DNA from: Fusobacteria bacterium ZRK30
GTDB lineage: Bacteria > Fusobacteriota > Fusobacteriia > Fusobacteriales > Fusobacteriaceae
Length of the DNA: 64,000 bases
Direction of reading: 5' to 3'
Assembly: GCA_024628785.1 (NCBI GenBank)
Contig: CP102408.1
Location: 28,199-92,198 of the forward strand
How positions within the stretch are numbered: the first letter of the stretch is position 1; each line of letters starts with the position of its first letter. The translations under genes were made by a program, and so were the position numbers. Below the pieces are notes generated by a model, which saw only the letters and a program-made list of their open reading frames with translations, made no database searches and was not told the DNA's origin. This document shows, in pieces, positions 53,009 through 61,236 of this stretch.

Positions 53009-53388
53009 AAAAATAACCTCCAAATATACCATTTCTTGAGTTATACGGTAAAGAAACTATTTTTCCTTTAATCTTATCTTCAATTATAACAGTGAATATA
53101 ACATAGGTTAGGTATTAATAATAATTATTGGGAATAACAAAACTAAATATAATAAACATTAAATTACACAGCACTTACTGGGGTTATTGGTGTTGGACAG
53201 ATTTGAAATATTTTAACTACCTCGGACAGTCTCAAACCCAATAAAAATAACAGTACTACAAACAAAAAATGAAATAGCACCAAATAAATGAACAAAAAAT
53301 TATTTGTTGATTTACTGACTTTTCATATTATATTTAAAAAATTGACTTTTTAAAATTTTTGAGTGAGACTTAAAAAAGGAGGACGATA
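53009..53388. other. Intergenic region with membrane-protein debris
   Basis: On the minus strand around 53205-53300 a frame reads NFFVHLFGAISFFVCSTVIF then IGFETVRGS, stop, as a remnant of a membrane protein. Nearer the right end, TTGACTTTTTAAAATTTTTG and GAGACTTAAAAAA match sequences in front of the lipoprotein gene at 41 kb and probably hold the promoter of the next gene. Confidence 0.45.
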
Positions 53389-53907
53389 ATGAGTAGATTA
53401 GAGAGATATAATTTTATAGCAAACTTGAGTATAGGAGTAGCAATTTTTTATACTCTATCTTACTTTTTTTTATATGGAGTAGATGGGTTAATTTATTATG
53501 ATACATTTAAAAGAGCGTTTTTTCTATTAATTTTTGGAGGAAAATCTTTAGCTGAATATCATATTTTTAATGAGTTAGAGGAACATTTAAGTTTAAAGTA
53601 TGGATATAAAGGTTTTGGAAAAAATATCTACTATTTTGTAATATTCAACTTTTTAGCAAGTAGTATTATATTTTTGTGGGCAACAGATTTCGGATCTCTC
53701 TTACATTTTTTATTTTTACTAATTAGTGAAATTTTTAAAATTATAATAGGAATAAAAATAATGAAAAATGTTAAAGAAAATAATATGTTTTTAGCAGGTC
53801 TTGCTCTACTTATTAGTAGTGTTTTTTACATAGGAACCCTTTTTAGTATTGCTTTTTATGTTTTACTTACCATAATATTTAAAAAAGCTTCAAAGCAAAC
53901 TTGTTAA
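53389..53907 (+). CDS. Hypothetical membrane protein
   Basis: A 172-residue protein with about five hydrophobic helices (IANLSIGVAIFYTLSYFFLY, YYFVIFNFLASSIIFLW, LAGLALLISSVFYIGTLFSI). The site AAAGGAGGAC is strong. No family was recognised. It lies 35 bp before the exported protein gene and may be in its operon. Its upstream region resembles that of the lipoprotein gene at 41 kb. Confidence 0.65.
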   Translation: MSRLERYNFIANLSIGVAIFYTLSYFFLYGVDGLIYYDTFKRAFFLLIFGGKSLAEYHIFNELEEHLSLKYGYKGFGKNIYYFVIFNFLASSIIFLWATDFGSLLHFLFLLISEIFKIIIGIKIMKNVKENNMFLAGLALLISSVFYIGTLFSIAFYVLLTIIFKKASKQTC

Positions 53908-53942
53908 AAATTTTGATTAAAACTTAAAAAAAGGGGAGAAAA

Positions 53943-54395
53943 ATGAAAAAAATATTAATTAGTTTATTTTTAATGGTTTCAACAATTAGTTTTTCTTGGC
54001 AATATGATAAACAATTCAGATATGAGTATGAAAAAAATGTTCAAATGTTATCTGAAACAGTAAGCTCAAATAATTTGAACGATAAATTTATAATTTTTGG
54101 TATGCACGATAATGACTATTTAAGTATTGGTTTATCTGGTAATTATCAAACAGATTCTATATTTTCTGTAAAAATTTATGTTGATGATAAAATAGTAGAA
54201 ACTGTAAGAATGGTTGCTGGTAATAAAAACATGCTCGTTGGAATAGCAAGTAAAAAAATTGTAAATTCTTTTAGAAATGGAAATACCGCTATTTTGGCAT
54301 ATACTCATAACCAAGGATCCAGTGTTATTAAAGTCAATTTAAATGGGTTTAGTAATGGTTTTAATAAAATGAAAAATATAAGATATTACCATTGA
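53943..54395 (+). CDS. Small exported protein of unknown function
   Basis: A 150-residue protein with a signal peptide (MKKILISLFLMVSTISFS, cleavage near residue 18) and a polar mature part with beta-strand stretches (SVKIYVDDKIVETVRMVAGN). The site is AAGGGGAG. No known domain was recognised. A truncated copy of its C-terminus (NGNTAILAY, GFSNGF...KMKNIRYYH) lies at 32.9 kb, so the gene has been duplicated. Sequence after the stop (AAAGTTCCATAATA) is shared with that copy and with the lipoprotein gene at 41 kb. Confidence 0.7.
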   Translation: MKKILISLFLMVSTISFSWQYDKQFRYEYEKNVQMLSETVSSNNLNDKFIIFGMHDNDYLSIGLSGNYQTDSIFSVKIYVDDKIVETVRMVAGNKNMLVGIASKKIVNSFRNGNTAILAYTHNQGSSVIKVNLNGFSNGFNKMKNIRYYH

Positions 54396-54605
54396 GTTTT
54401 AAATTTAAAATAACCACTAACAAATAAAAGTTCCATAATACCTATTTTATAACATTCATTTTGAATCTTCCTTAAACTATATCAAACTTAAAAAAATTGC
54501 AACGAGCAATAGAAAGTGATTATCATGTATTTATATTAAAAATAAAATTTGATATAATAGTGTATTAACACCCGATGACAAATATCACATTGGAGGATGA
54601 AAAAC

Positions 54606-55286
54606 ATGAAGAGAGTTTATGGATATGTCAGAATCTCAACTAAAAAACAAAGTATCACTAGACAAATAGAAAATATAAGTAAATACGATATTACAGCTAC
54701 AATCATAGAAGAAACTTTTACAGGAACTACTACAAATAGACCAAGATGGATAAAATTGAAAAATCAATTAAAACTAGGAGATACAGTGATCTTTGATAGT
54801 GTCAGCAGGATGTCTAGGAATGCAGCTGAAGGAATAGATGAATATGAGGAACTTGTAAATAAGGGAATAAAGTTAATCTTTCTTAAAGAGGCATATATCA
54901 ATTCAGAAGTTTATCAAAGCCAATTAGAGGGATATAAGAATATCCATACTGAAGATAAAGATCTAGAACCATTGTTTCGTGGTATAAAGGAAACTTTAAA
55001 AAACCTAGCAAGAAAACAAATAATAATAGCTTTTAATCAATCTGAAAAAGAAGTCCAGGATCTAAGACAAAGAACCAAAGAAGCTTTAGCAATAAAAAAA
55101 GCTCACGGTATTCAATTAGGACATGGGAAAAAAAAGTTAATAACTAAAAAGAGTATTGAAAGAAAAGAAAAGATCCAGAAGATGTCTAAGCGGTATATGG
55201 GAAATATGAATGACAAAGAAGTCATTGAAACTATAGGGATGGCTAGACATAGTTTCTATAAATATATTAGAGAAATAAATAATTAA
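54606..55286 (+). CDS. Serine recombinase (resolvase/invertase family)
   Basis: A 226-residue site-specific recombinase. The N-terminal catalytic domain starts MKRVYGYVRISTKKQSITRQ with the nucleophilic Ser in RIS, and continues with DSVSRMSRNAAEGIDEYEEL carrying the catalytic Arg residues. A long helix (about 115-165) leads to a C-terminal helix-turn-helix (VIETIGMARHSFYKYI). ATG 54606 stands 9 nt after GGAGG; ATG 54597 is too close. It probably resolves or inverts DNA of a mobile element; no paired recombination sites were identified. Confidence 0.88.
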   Translation: MKRVYGYVRISTKKQSITRQIENISKYDITATIIEETFTGTTTNRPRWIKLKNQLKLGDTVIFDSVSRMSRNAAEGIDEYEELVNKGIKLIFLKEAYINSEVYQSQLEGYKNIHTEDKDLEPLFRGIKETLKNLARKQIIIAFNQSEKEVQDLRQRTKEALAIKKAHGIQLGHGKKKLITKKSIERKEKIQKMSKRYMGNMNDKEVIETIGMARHSFYKYIREINN

Positions 55287-55402
55287 TAAAGATATAGCAA
55301 GACGCAGAATTTCTAAAAGCAGTCCTAAAACCTACCAAAGATAAGTGAGAAACTATAAAGGTTTCTGCTCCTATAAAACTAAATGGCGATCACCTCATTC
55401 TT

Positions 55403-55486
55403 AATTTTCTCTTTCATCACTTTGAGACCTTAGAGGAGATCTATGAGATCTTAGAGAATAATAGTTGTGTCTACCTTATTTCATAA
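55403..55486 (+). pseudogene. Decayed second ardA copy
   Basis: The frame reads NFLFHHFETLEEIYE joined directly to ILENNSCVYLIS, stop. Both parts match the ArdA protein at 43.9 kb, from the middle and from the C-terminus. About 100 codons between GAGATCTATGAG-like repeats are gone, as is the N-terminus. A terminator (AATAGCCCCC/GGGGGCTATT, 55487-55510) follows, as after the intact gene. Confidence 0.85.
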
Positions 55487-55655
55487 AAATAGCCCCCATG
55501 GGGGCTATTTTTATTTTATTTCCAGCATATTGTAAAGGGTAATATAAAATTGACCCTTTTGAGATAAAAAAGGCAGCTAATTATTGACCCACCCTAATAT
55601 TACTCTGTACAATCTTTTTAAAGAGATGTACAGGAGGTTTGAGGTGGCAATTCAT

Positions 55656-57011
55656 ATGGATACATATAAAAAAATTAGACGACTTCATCTAGTTGAAGGG
55701 GTTTCTATTAGAAAAATTTCTAGAGATCTTCATATTTCTAGAAACACTGTTAGAAAGTATATTAATGGAGATACAATTCCTGGAGAAAAAAAGTTTTCTT
55801 CTAGAAGAAAACAAGTTATGACTAGAGAAGTCTTAGACTTTATTCAAGCTTGTATTCTTGAAGATAACGAGCATACTCATTCAAAACAGAGGCACACTGC
55901 TAATAGGGTTTGGGTTAGACTCAAAGAAGAGGCTGGGTTTCTTGGTTCATATTCTTCTGTTAAGGTTGCATTTAGAGAATTAAAAGGTAAAACAAAAGAG
56001 GTTTTTCTACCACTTACCTTTAATCCTGCGGAAGCTATGCAAATTGATTTTGGTTCAGCGCATATCTTTCTCAATGATGAAAAGCAGGAAATAAAATATT
56101 TTTGTGCTCGGTTAGCATATAGCGCTCATATCTTTACTAAGGCCTACTTCGCAGAAAGAGAAGAATGCTTTTTAGATGGGATCATCTCTGCTTTTGAATA
56201 TTTTGGTGGTGTTCCTAGAGAAGTTCTCTTTGATAATGCCAGAGTTGCTGTATCAGAAGGCTATGGAAAACATGTAACTAAAATAACTAAAGGGTATGAA
56301 ACTCTCGTTGCTCATTATGCTTTTAAACCTAAATTTTGCAATGTTAGAAGTGGAAATGAAAAAGGTTTGGTTGAAAATTTAGTAGGACTTATCAGAAGAA
56401 ATACTATGGTTCCTATCCCTAGAGTTAAAAGTTTGAATGAGTTAAATATCAAAATAAAAAAGGCTTGTGATAACTACTTAGAAAATCATAAAGTTGGCGG
56501 TGAAAGCTTAAGTGTTAAACAAAAATTCCAGATTGAAGCTAATAACCTTTTAGAGCTTCCTAGCCATTCACTAGATATTTCTAAAAGAGACTATAAAAGA
56601 GTCACTAAGTTTTCAACTGTAACTTTTGAAACTAATAAATATTCATTACCCTGTGAATTAGTAGGAACTGAGGTGATTTTAAAAACTGGTCATTCAGAAA
56701 TACAATTTCTTCATAAAGGTAAAGTTGTTGCAATTCACCAGAGGATATTTAAAAAAAATAAGCATAGTTATCAATTAATTCACTATCTTAAAGCTTTAGA
56801 AAGAAAACCGCGAGCTGTATTTAATGCTGATCCAGTTATACAAAATATTCCTAAAGCAATTTTTGAAATGTATCACTCTAAAGGAGATTCAAAACTCTTT
56901 TTAGAATATCTAAGAGAAGAAGTCGGTCTTCCTAAAATCAACGACCAAATAGAAGTTCAAAGAAATAATTTAGGTAAATATGATAACTTAATTTCCCAAG
57001 AGGTGATCTAA
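55656..57011 (+). CDS. istA: IS21 transposase IstA
   Basis: A DDE transposase of about 451 residues from ATG 55656 (MDTYKKIRRLHLVEG), behind GAGGTGG; a longer in-frame reading from 55584 is less likely. The N-terminal helix-turn-helix is ISRDLHISRNTVRKYI. The catalytic residues lie in AMQIDFGSAH, EVLFDNARV and RSGNEKGLVENLVG (D, D, E). It ends at 57011 in an overlap with istB, so the two are translationally coupled. It cuts and joins the IS21 ends with the help of IstB. Confidence 0.93.
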   Translation: MDTYKKIRRLHLVEGVSIRKISRDLHISRNTVRKYINGDTIPGEKKFSSRRKQVMTREVLDFIQACILEDNEHTHSKQRHTANRVWVRLKEEAGFLGSYSSVKVAFRELKGKTKEVFLPLTFNPAEAMQIDFGSAHIFLNDEKQEIKYFCARLAYSAHIFTKAYFAEREECFLDGIISAFEYFGGVPREVLFDNARVAVSEGYGKHVTKITKGYETLVAHYAFKPKFCNVRSGNEKGLVENLVGLIRRNTMVPIPRVKSLNELNIKIKKACDNYLENHKVGGESLSVKQKFQIEANNLLELPSHSLDISKRDYKRVTKFSTVTFETNKYSLPCELVGTEVILKTGHSEIQFLHKGKVVAIHQRIFKKNKHSYQLIHYLKALERKPRAVFNADPVIQNIPKAIFEMYHSKGDSKLFLEYLREEVGLPKINDQIEVQRNNLGKYDNLISQEVI

Positions 57012-57742
57012 TGAGTGTAATTAGTGAAAAAATTAAACTTTTTTCCAAAGCTTTAAAACTATCTAGCTTCAAAGACTATCATGAGGTTCAGCGCCAAGCA
57101 ATAAATTCAAAACAAGGATATGAAGAATTTCTGCTTACACTATTAGAAAAGGAAGTATTAACTAGACAAGACAATAAACTTTTCAGGTTAAAGCGCGGAG
57201 CTAAATTTCCCTTTGAAAAAACGCTAGAAGAGTTTGAAGTTAAACGTCTTAGCTATTTAAAACCTTCAGTAGTAGGCGAACTCTCCAGCTGTGAGTTTAT
57301 CAAAAAAAAAGAAAATATAATAATGATAGGGAACCCAGGAACTGGAAAGACACATCTTTCTATAGCTCTAGGACTTAAAGCTTGCAACTGTGGACATAAG
57401 GTGTACTTTACTACAGCTGCTAACTTATCAAATAAATTAGTTGAAGCGCAAGAAAATAGTAATTTAGGGAGATTCTTAAGGCAATTAGCAAGATTAGATC
57501 TACTCATAATAGATGAGCTTTCCTACCTCTCCTTTAACAAACATCAATCAGAACTCCTATTTCAAGTGATTTCAGAAAGAAGTGAGAGGGGAAGTATTAT
57601 AATTTCTACTAATTTAGCATTTTCAGAGTGGGAAGAATTCTTCCCTGATACAATGTTAACAACAGCTTTAATAGATCGCGTAACATTTAGAGGACATATT
57701 TTAAACATGAATGGTGACTCTTACAGGGTCTCTGCGAAATAG
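57011..57742 (+). CDS. istB: IS21 helper ATPase IstB
   Basis: A 243-residue AAA+ ATPase related to DnaC. Walker A is GNPGTGKTH and Walker B LLIIDELSYLSF; the sensor region IIISTNLAFSEWEEFF and the arginine-rich end DRVTFRGHILNM follow. The start overlaps the istA stop by one base. IstB forms oligomers on target DNA and directs IstA to it. The gene is full length and ends 82 bp before the right end of the element. Confidence 0.95.
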   Translation: MSVISEKIKLFSKALKLSSFKDYHEVQRQAINSKQGYEEFLLTLLEKEVLTRQDNKLFRLKRGAKFPFEKTLEEFEVKRLSYLKPSVVGELSSCEFIKKKENIIMIGNPGTGKTHLSIALGLKACNCGHKVYFTTAANLSNKLVEAQENSNLGRFLRQLARLDLLIIDELSYLSFNKHQSELLFQVISERSERGSIIISTNLAFSEWEEFFPDTMLTTALIDRVTFRGHILNMNGDSYRVSAK

Positions 57743-57785
57743 GCAGGGTGGGTCACTTTTTAATTACCCTTAGGTGGGTCAAAAA

Positions 57786-58634
57786 TTAACTGCCACATGG
57801 GTCAATTCTTGATTGACATTTACAGCATATATCTGCCACTTTTCTTGGTACTGTTCTTCTATATTTTACATTTGGATATCCTACTATCATGCATGTCACG
57901 ACTTCTTTCCCTTCTTTAACTTGAATAAAATCTCTAATTTCCTTGGTTTCATTTGCAGCTTTTGTAAGAAATCCACTGAATACAGTTCCAAGCCCTAAAG
58001 CATTAGTCATAAGTTCCATATTTGAGGAAGCTAATGCACCATTAACCTGTGAATTAGCGGTAACTACTATGATTACCGGAGCATTGAAAAATAACCTGTC
58101 CTCACTCTGAGGATTTTCATTATATTCTCTATACATATTTATCCACATTTTAGCATATCGTTTATATCTCATAGTTTCAGGAGTTAAATTATTCAAAAGA
58201 TATTCACCCATATTTTTTAGGCTTTTTAATGTTAACTCTCTTAGTTCTTCTAAATTTTTTCTTAATACTGTATATGATACATCTTGCATATTACCGCCCG
58301 TTTCGGTAAACCTTCCTGCCTCAATAATTTTAGAGATTTTTTCTTCCTCTACCTCACAATCCTTAAACTGTCTTATGGTTCTTCTAAATTTAATGAAATT
58401 TAATAAATTATCAGGATCTATTTGAAATTTTTGTTTATCATAGTCTATAACTTCTTTCATATCATATTCATCCATTGAGATAGCATTTGTAGGACAGACA
58501 GCAATACAATGCCCACATTTAAAACAAGTGACATTATTAATCTGGGCTTTGTCCTCTACCATCTCAATATCTTTGGGAAAACAATCTTTAACACACATCC
58601 CACAGCCGATACATTTTTCATTATTAACAGTCAT
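57786..58634 (-). CDS. Ferredoxin-nitroreductase fusion, C-terminus altered by IS21
   Basis: A 282-residue flavoprotein. Residues 1-60 hold two [4Fe-4S] ferredoxin motifs (CIGCGMCVKDCFP, CFKCGHCIAVCP). The rest is a nitroreductase-type FMN domain (FIKFRRTIRQFKD, SNMELMTNALGLGTVFSGFL, VGYPNVKYRRTVPR). It probably passes ferredoxin electrons to quinones, nitro compounds or oxygen species. The last 11 residues (KCQSRIDPCGS) are encoded by the end of IS21. Rejoining the flanks at the GCATAT duplication gives an original end VADICWK. It follows the MarR and rubrerythrin genes on the same strand. Confidence 0.88.
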   Translation of the reverse strand: MTVNNEKCIGCGMCVKDCFPKDIEMVEDKAQINNVTCFKCGHCIAVCPTNAISMDEYDMKEVIDYDKQKFQIDPDNLLNFIKFRRTIRQFKDCEVEEEKISKIIEAGRFTETGGNMQDVSYTVLRKNLEELRELTLKSLKNMGEYLLNNLTPETMRYKRYAKMWINMYREYNENPQSEDRLFFNAPVIIVVTANSQVNGALASSNMELMTNALGLGTVFSGFLTKAANETKEIRDFIQVKEGKEVVTCMIVGYPNVKYRRTVPRKVADICCKCQSRIDPCGS

Positions 58635-58658
58635 TATAAATTTTACTCCTTATTTAAA

Positions 58659-59093
58659 TTACTGGTTATCATCTAATTTTTCTTGTACAATTTGAAGAGT
58701 TGCTTCTATTTTTTTTAATTCTTCCATTGTTATTCCTGTTTTTTTTAATATTTCTAAAGGTATATTTTCAGCTTGTATTTTCAAATTTAAACCCTTATTT
58801 GTTATTCCTATCATAATCTTTCTGCAGTCTGCATTTGAAGATGTCTTTTCTATAAGATCCATTTTTTCTAATTTTTTTAACATCGGTGACAGTGTTCCTG
58901 TTTTTAAGTCCAATTTTTTACTAATATCGGAAAAAGAAAGCTCTTCATGCTCCCACATGACTAACATAGCCAAATATTGGGGATAGGTAAGGCCTAATTT
59001 ATCTAATAATGGCTTATAAGCTCTTATAATTGATCTTGATATCTTATAAAATTTAAAGCAGAGCTGCGTATCTAATTTTAAATAACTTTCCAT
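58659..59093 (-). CDS. MarR-family regulator (OhrR/redox-type context)
   Basis: A 144-residue winged-helix protein of the MarR family: CFKFYKISRSIIRAYKPLLD, YPQYLAMLVMWEHEELSFSD, LDLKTGTLSPMLKKLEKMDL. A Cys near the N-terminus (LDTQLCFKFY) has the position of the redox Cys in OhrR proteins, so peroxide sensing is possible. It lies between the rubrerythrin and nitroreductase genes with small gaps. The palindrome GATCGTACACGATC next to the operon promoter is its likely operator. Under oxidative stress it would release the operon. Confidence 0.9.
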   Translation of the reverse strand: MESYLKLDTQLCFKFYKISRSIIRAYKPLLDKLGLTYPQYLAMLVMWEHEELSFSDISKKLDLKTGTLSPMLKKLEKMDLIEKTSSNADCRKIMIGITNKGLNLKIQAENIPLEILKKTGITMEELKKIEATLQIVQEKLDDNQ

Positions 59094-59109
59094 TTTACCC
59101 CCTCTGGTT

Positions 59110-59541
59110 TTAGTCTTCTATTTCATCTGCTAATTCCTTTAAAATATTACTGTGTCTTAATTCAACACTTCCCAATGCCTCATAAACTTTTGCTATTTCA
59201 GGAAAACCTTCTGACTGAGCTATTCTTGAAAATTCAGGATATACCTCTTTATATGCTTGATATTCTCCTGCAGAAGCCATCCTTAAGTTCGAAACAGTTT
59301 CAGTGGACATAGCTCTTAATTTTTCTACATCTATATTTTTTTCTATTTCTCCTAAAAATCTTTTGAATACTTCACTGTGACCTACTTCTTCTTTTGCTAA
59401 TTTTTCAAACGATAATGCTGCTTTTTCATGACCTTCTTCCCTGGCTTTTTCTGCAAATATTTTATATAATGCGTCTCCGGCTACCTCTCCTTGATATGAT
59501 TGCATTAAGTTTTTTTCAGTTTGAGTCCCTTTTATATTCAT
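59110..59541 (-). CDS. Rubrerythrin-family diiron protein (no rubredoxin domain)
   Basis: A 143-residue ferritin-like four-helix protein. The diiron ligands are Glu in YQGEVAGDALY, E-x2-H in LAKEEVGHSEVF, Glu in ASAGEYQAYKE and E-x2-H in GSVELRHSNIL. It lacks the C-terminal rubredoxin of classical rubrerythrin, so another protein, perhaps the ferredoxin-nitroreductase in the same operon, would donate electrons. It would reduce hydrogen peroxide in this anaerobe. It is the first gene of a leftward operon with a GGGGGA ribosome site. Confidence 0.9.
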   Translation of the reverse strand: MNIKGTQTEKNLMQSYQGEVAGDALYKIFAEKAREEGHEKAALSFEKLAKEEVGHSEVFKRFLGEIEKNIDVEKLRAMSTETVSNLRMASAGEYQAYKEVYPEFSRIAQSEGFPEIAKVYEALGSVELRHSNILKELADEIED

Positions 59542-59565
59542 AATTATTCCCCCTTCTAAGTTATT

Positions 59566-59579
59566 GATCGTACACGATC
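59566..59579 (-). promoter_or_regulatory. Candidate MarR operator at the rubrerythrin promoter
   Basis: GATCGTACACGATC is a 14-bp interrupted palindrome (GATCGT-AC-ACGATC). On the minus strand it lies just downstream of TTGACA (plus 59611-59616) and the region expected for the -10 box, where a bound repressor would block transcription. Confidence 0.55.
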
Positions 59580-59616
59580 TTTTTTAAAGTGTATATTAAA
59601 AGTGTCTATCTGTCAA

Positions 59617-60141
59617 TTTTTTTCTTTTTGATTTTTGCTTTCCTTTTTTATCCTTCCTGGATAGATCTTAGCTGCTCTCCTCCTACTTTCAAAATCATAG
59701 ATTGTTACAGCTAAATAAATACCAAGATTTTTTCATTTCGAGCTATTTTTATCAAAGGAAGAAAGATTCATAAAAGTTAAAGGTTCTGTGGACAGAGGCT
59801 TCACTACTTCTACTTTAAAACAGAGAGATGTATTGACAAATCGCGATTAATACGATATCGTATTAATTTAAAGTAGGGAGTCTAAAGAATTAAATTTTTC
59901 TATTTAACTTATTAAAGTGTTACTTAAGTAACACTAACGATGAAAATTTTAAGTTATAATATTTAATTAATATAGCGATACATTGATTAAATACGAAGTG
60001 GCCATAAAATGCTTCCTATTTATGAATTTTTTTGCTTATAAAGAGAAATATTAAAAATCTGTCTATATATTTTGCTGATGTATTTTAATTTATAAATTTT
60101 ATGAGTATACAGTAAATATATAGATGATAGTTCTTTAGTTT
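59617..60141. promoter_or_regulatory. Gene-less region with an orphan operator-promoter and dispersed repeat B, copy 2
   Basis: No gene is supported. Repeat B copy 2 occupies about 59665-59820. TTGACA (59833-59838) is followed 17 bp later by TATCGT (59856-59861), and this promoter is covered by a perfect 22-bp palindrome (59846-59867, ATTAATACGAT and its complement). A second perfect palindrome, 20 bp (AGTGTTACTT and its complement), lies at 59916-59935. The rightward gene they served is missing; IS30 starts at 60142. Confidence 0.55.
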
Positions 60142-61206
60142 CTTGAATTGTATAATTAAATGCAACAAAAAAAATTCATAAATATTTCCTTGGTATAATG
60201 TAAGTGCGACCAAACATTAAAGGAGTATTTATGAATCATAAACATTTTACCATTGAAGAAAGAGAAAGTATATTTAAATTTTTAGCGCAAAAAAAATCAA
60301 TTAGTTTTATTGCAGCTAAATTAAAGAAAAATAGAGTTAGTATTTATAGAGAAATTAATAGAAATTCAGTTGATGGTGAGTACACTCCTAATAAAGCCCA
60401 GTTTTTATACAAAAAAAGAAAACAACTTTGTGGAAGAAAGCACAAATTAAGAGATTCGATCCTTTTGGTAGATATTCAAGAAAAGTTAGAATCAGGTTGG
60501 AGTCCAGAACAAATATCAGGAAGAGCTAAATTAGACAACCAATATTCTATTTCATTTAAAACAATTTATAGAGCAATATATCTTGATTTTCTTACGGAGA
60601 GTACTAAATACCTTTTAACTAGAAAAGGCAAACAAAAGCCTAGAGGATTGAAAGAAACAAGGGGTAAAATCCCTAATAAAAAGATGATAGAAGAAAGGTC
60701 TGAAGAAGCGAATGATAGAAGTGAGATTGGTCATTTTGAAAGCGATACTATCGTTGGCGCAGGAAAAAAGGTGCTATGATGACTTATGTTGATAGGAAAT
60801 CAAGATATCTTGTAGCGGAGCTAATGATTAATAGAAAATCAGATACTTTTAATGAGGCAACAATAGAGAATTTTAAATATATACCTAAAGAATACATAAA
60901 AACATTTACATCGGATAACGGGAAAGAATTCTCTAAATTTAAAGAATTAGAGGAAGCATTAGGTATTAAAGCTTATTTTGCTAACCCTTATCACTCATGG
61001 GAGAGAGGAACAAATGAGAATACAAACGGTTTATTAAGGAGAACTTTCCCTAAAGGGACTATTTTTAGTAAGATAAAGAGATGTGAATTTTATAAAGCGG
61101 TAAACAAAATTAATAATAGACCAAGGAAGTGTTTAAATTGGAAAACCCCAAAAGAAGTATTTTGGGGTGAAATTGAAAAGTGTTGCATTTAATTTGACAA
61201 CGTAAG
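60142..61206 (+). mobile_element. IS30-family element, full-length copy
   Basis: 1065 bp with the same 26-bp imperfect terminal repeats as the copy at 30.4 kb. TTT flanks both ends and is a possible 3-bp target duplication. Apart from the 285-bp deletion in the other copy and a one-base difference in an A run, the two look almost identical, so transposition was recent. Confidence 0.88.
60231..61192 (+). CDS. IS30 transposase, split by -1 frameshift at A AAA AAG
   Basis: The first frame (60231-60779) carries the helix-turn-helix (ERESIFKFLAQKKSISFIAA) and second DNA-binding part, and reads up to ESDTIVGAGKKVL, stop. The second (60776-61192) begins MMTYVDRKSRYL and has the remaining catalytic residues (FTSDNGKEF, NENTNGLLR). 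The frames meet at the heptamer A AAA AAG (60764-60770), in the correct phase for -1 frameshifting, which gives AGKKGAMMTY, exactly the sequence of the other copy. It is therefore either a broken gene or one rescued by frameshifting. Confidence 0.7.
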
Positions 61207-61236
61207 TTTAAATATAAAATTAACACGAGGTGTACA

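Larger units (their letters stand above)
55531..57824 (+). mobile_element. Complete IS21-family element with 6-bp target duplication
   Basis: The ends are TGTAAAGGGTAATATAAAAT at 55531 and the complement of TGTAAATGTCAATCAAGAAT at 57824, both followed by TGACCC, with further inner TGACCC-type repeats. GCATAT stands immediately before the left end and immediately after the right end. The 2294-bp element carries istA and istB, both intact, so it may be active. Its right end supplies the last codons of the neighbouring nitroreductase gene. Confidence 0.92.
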
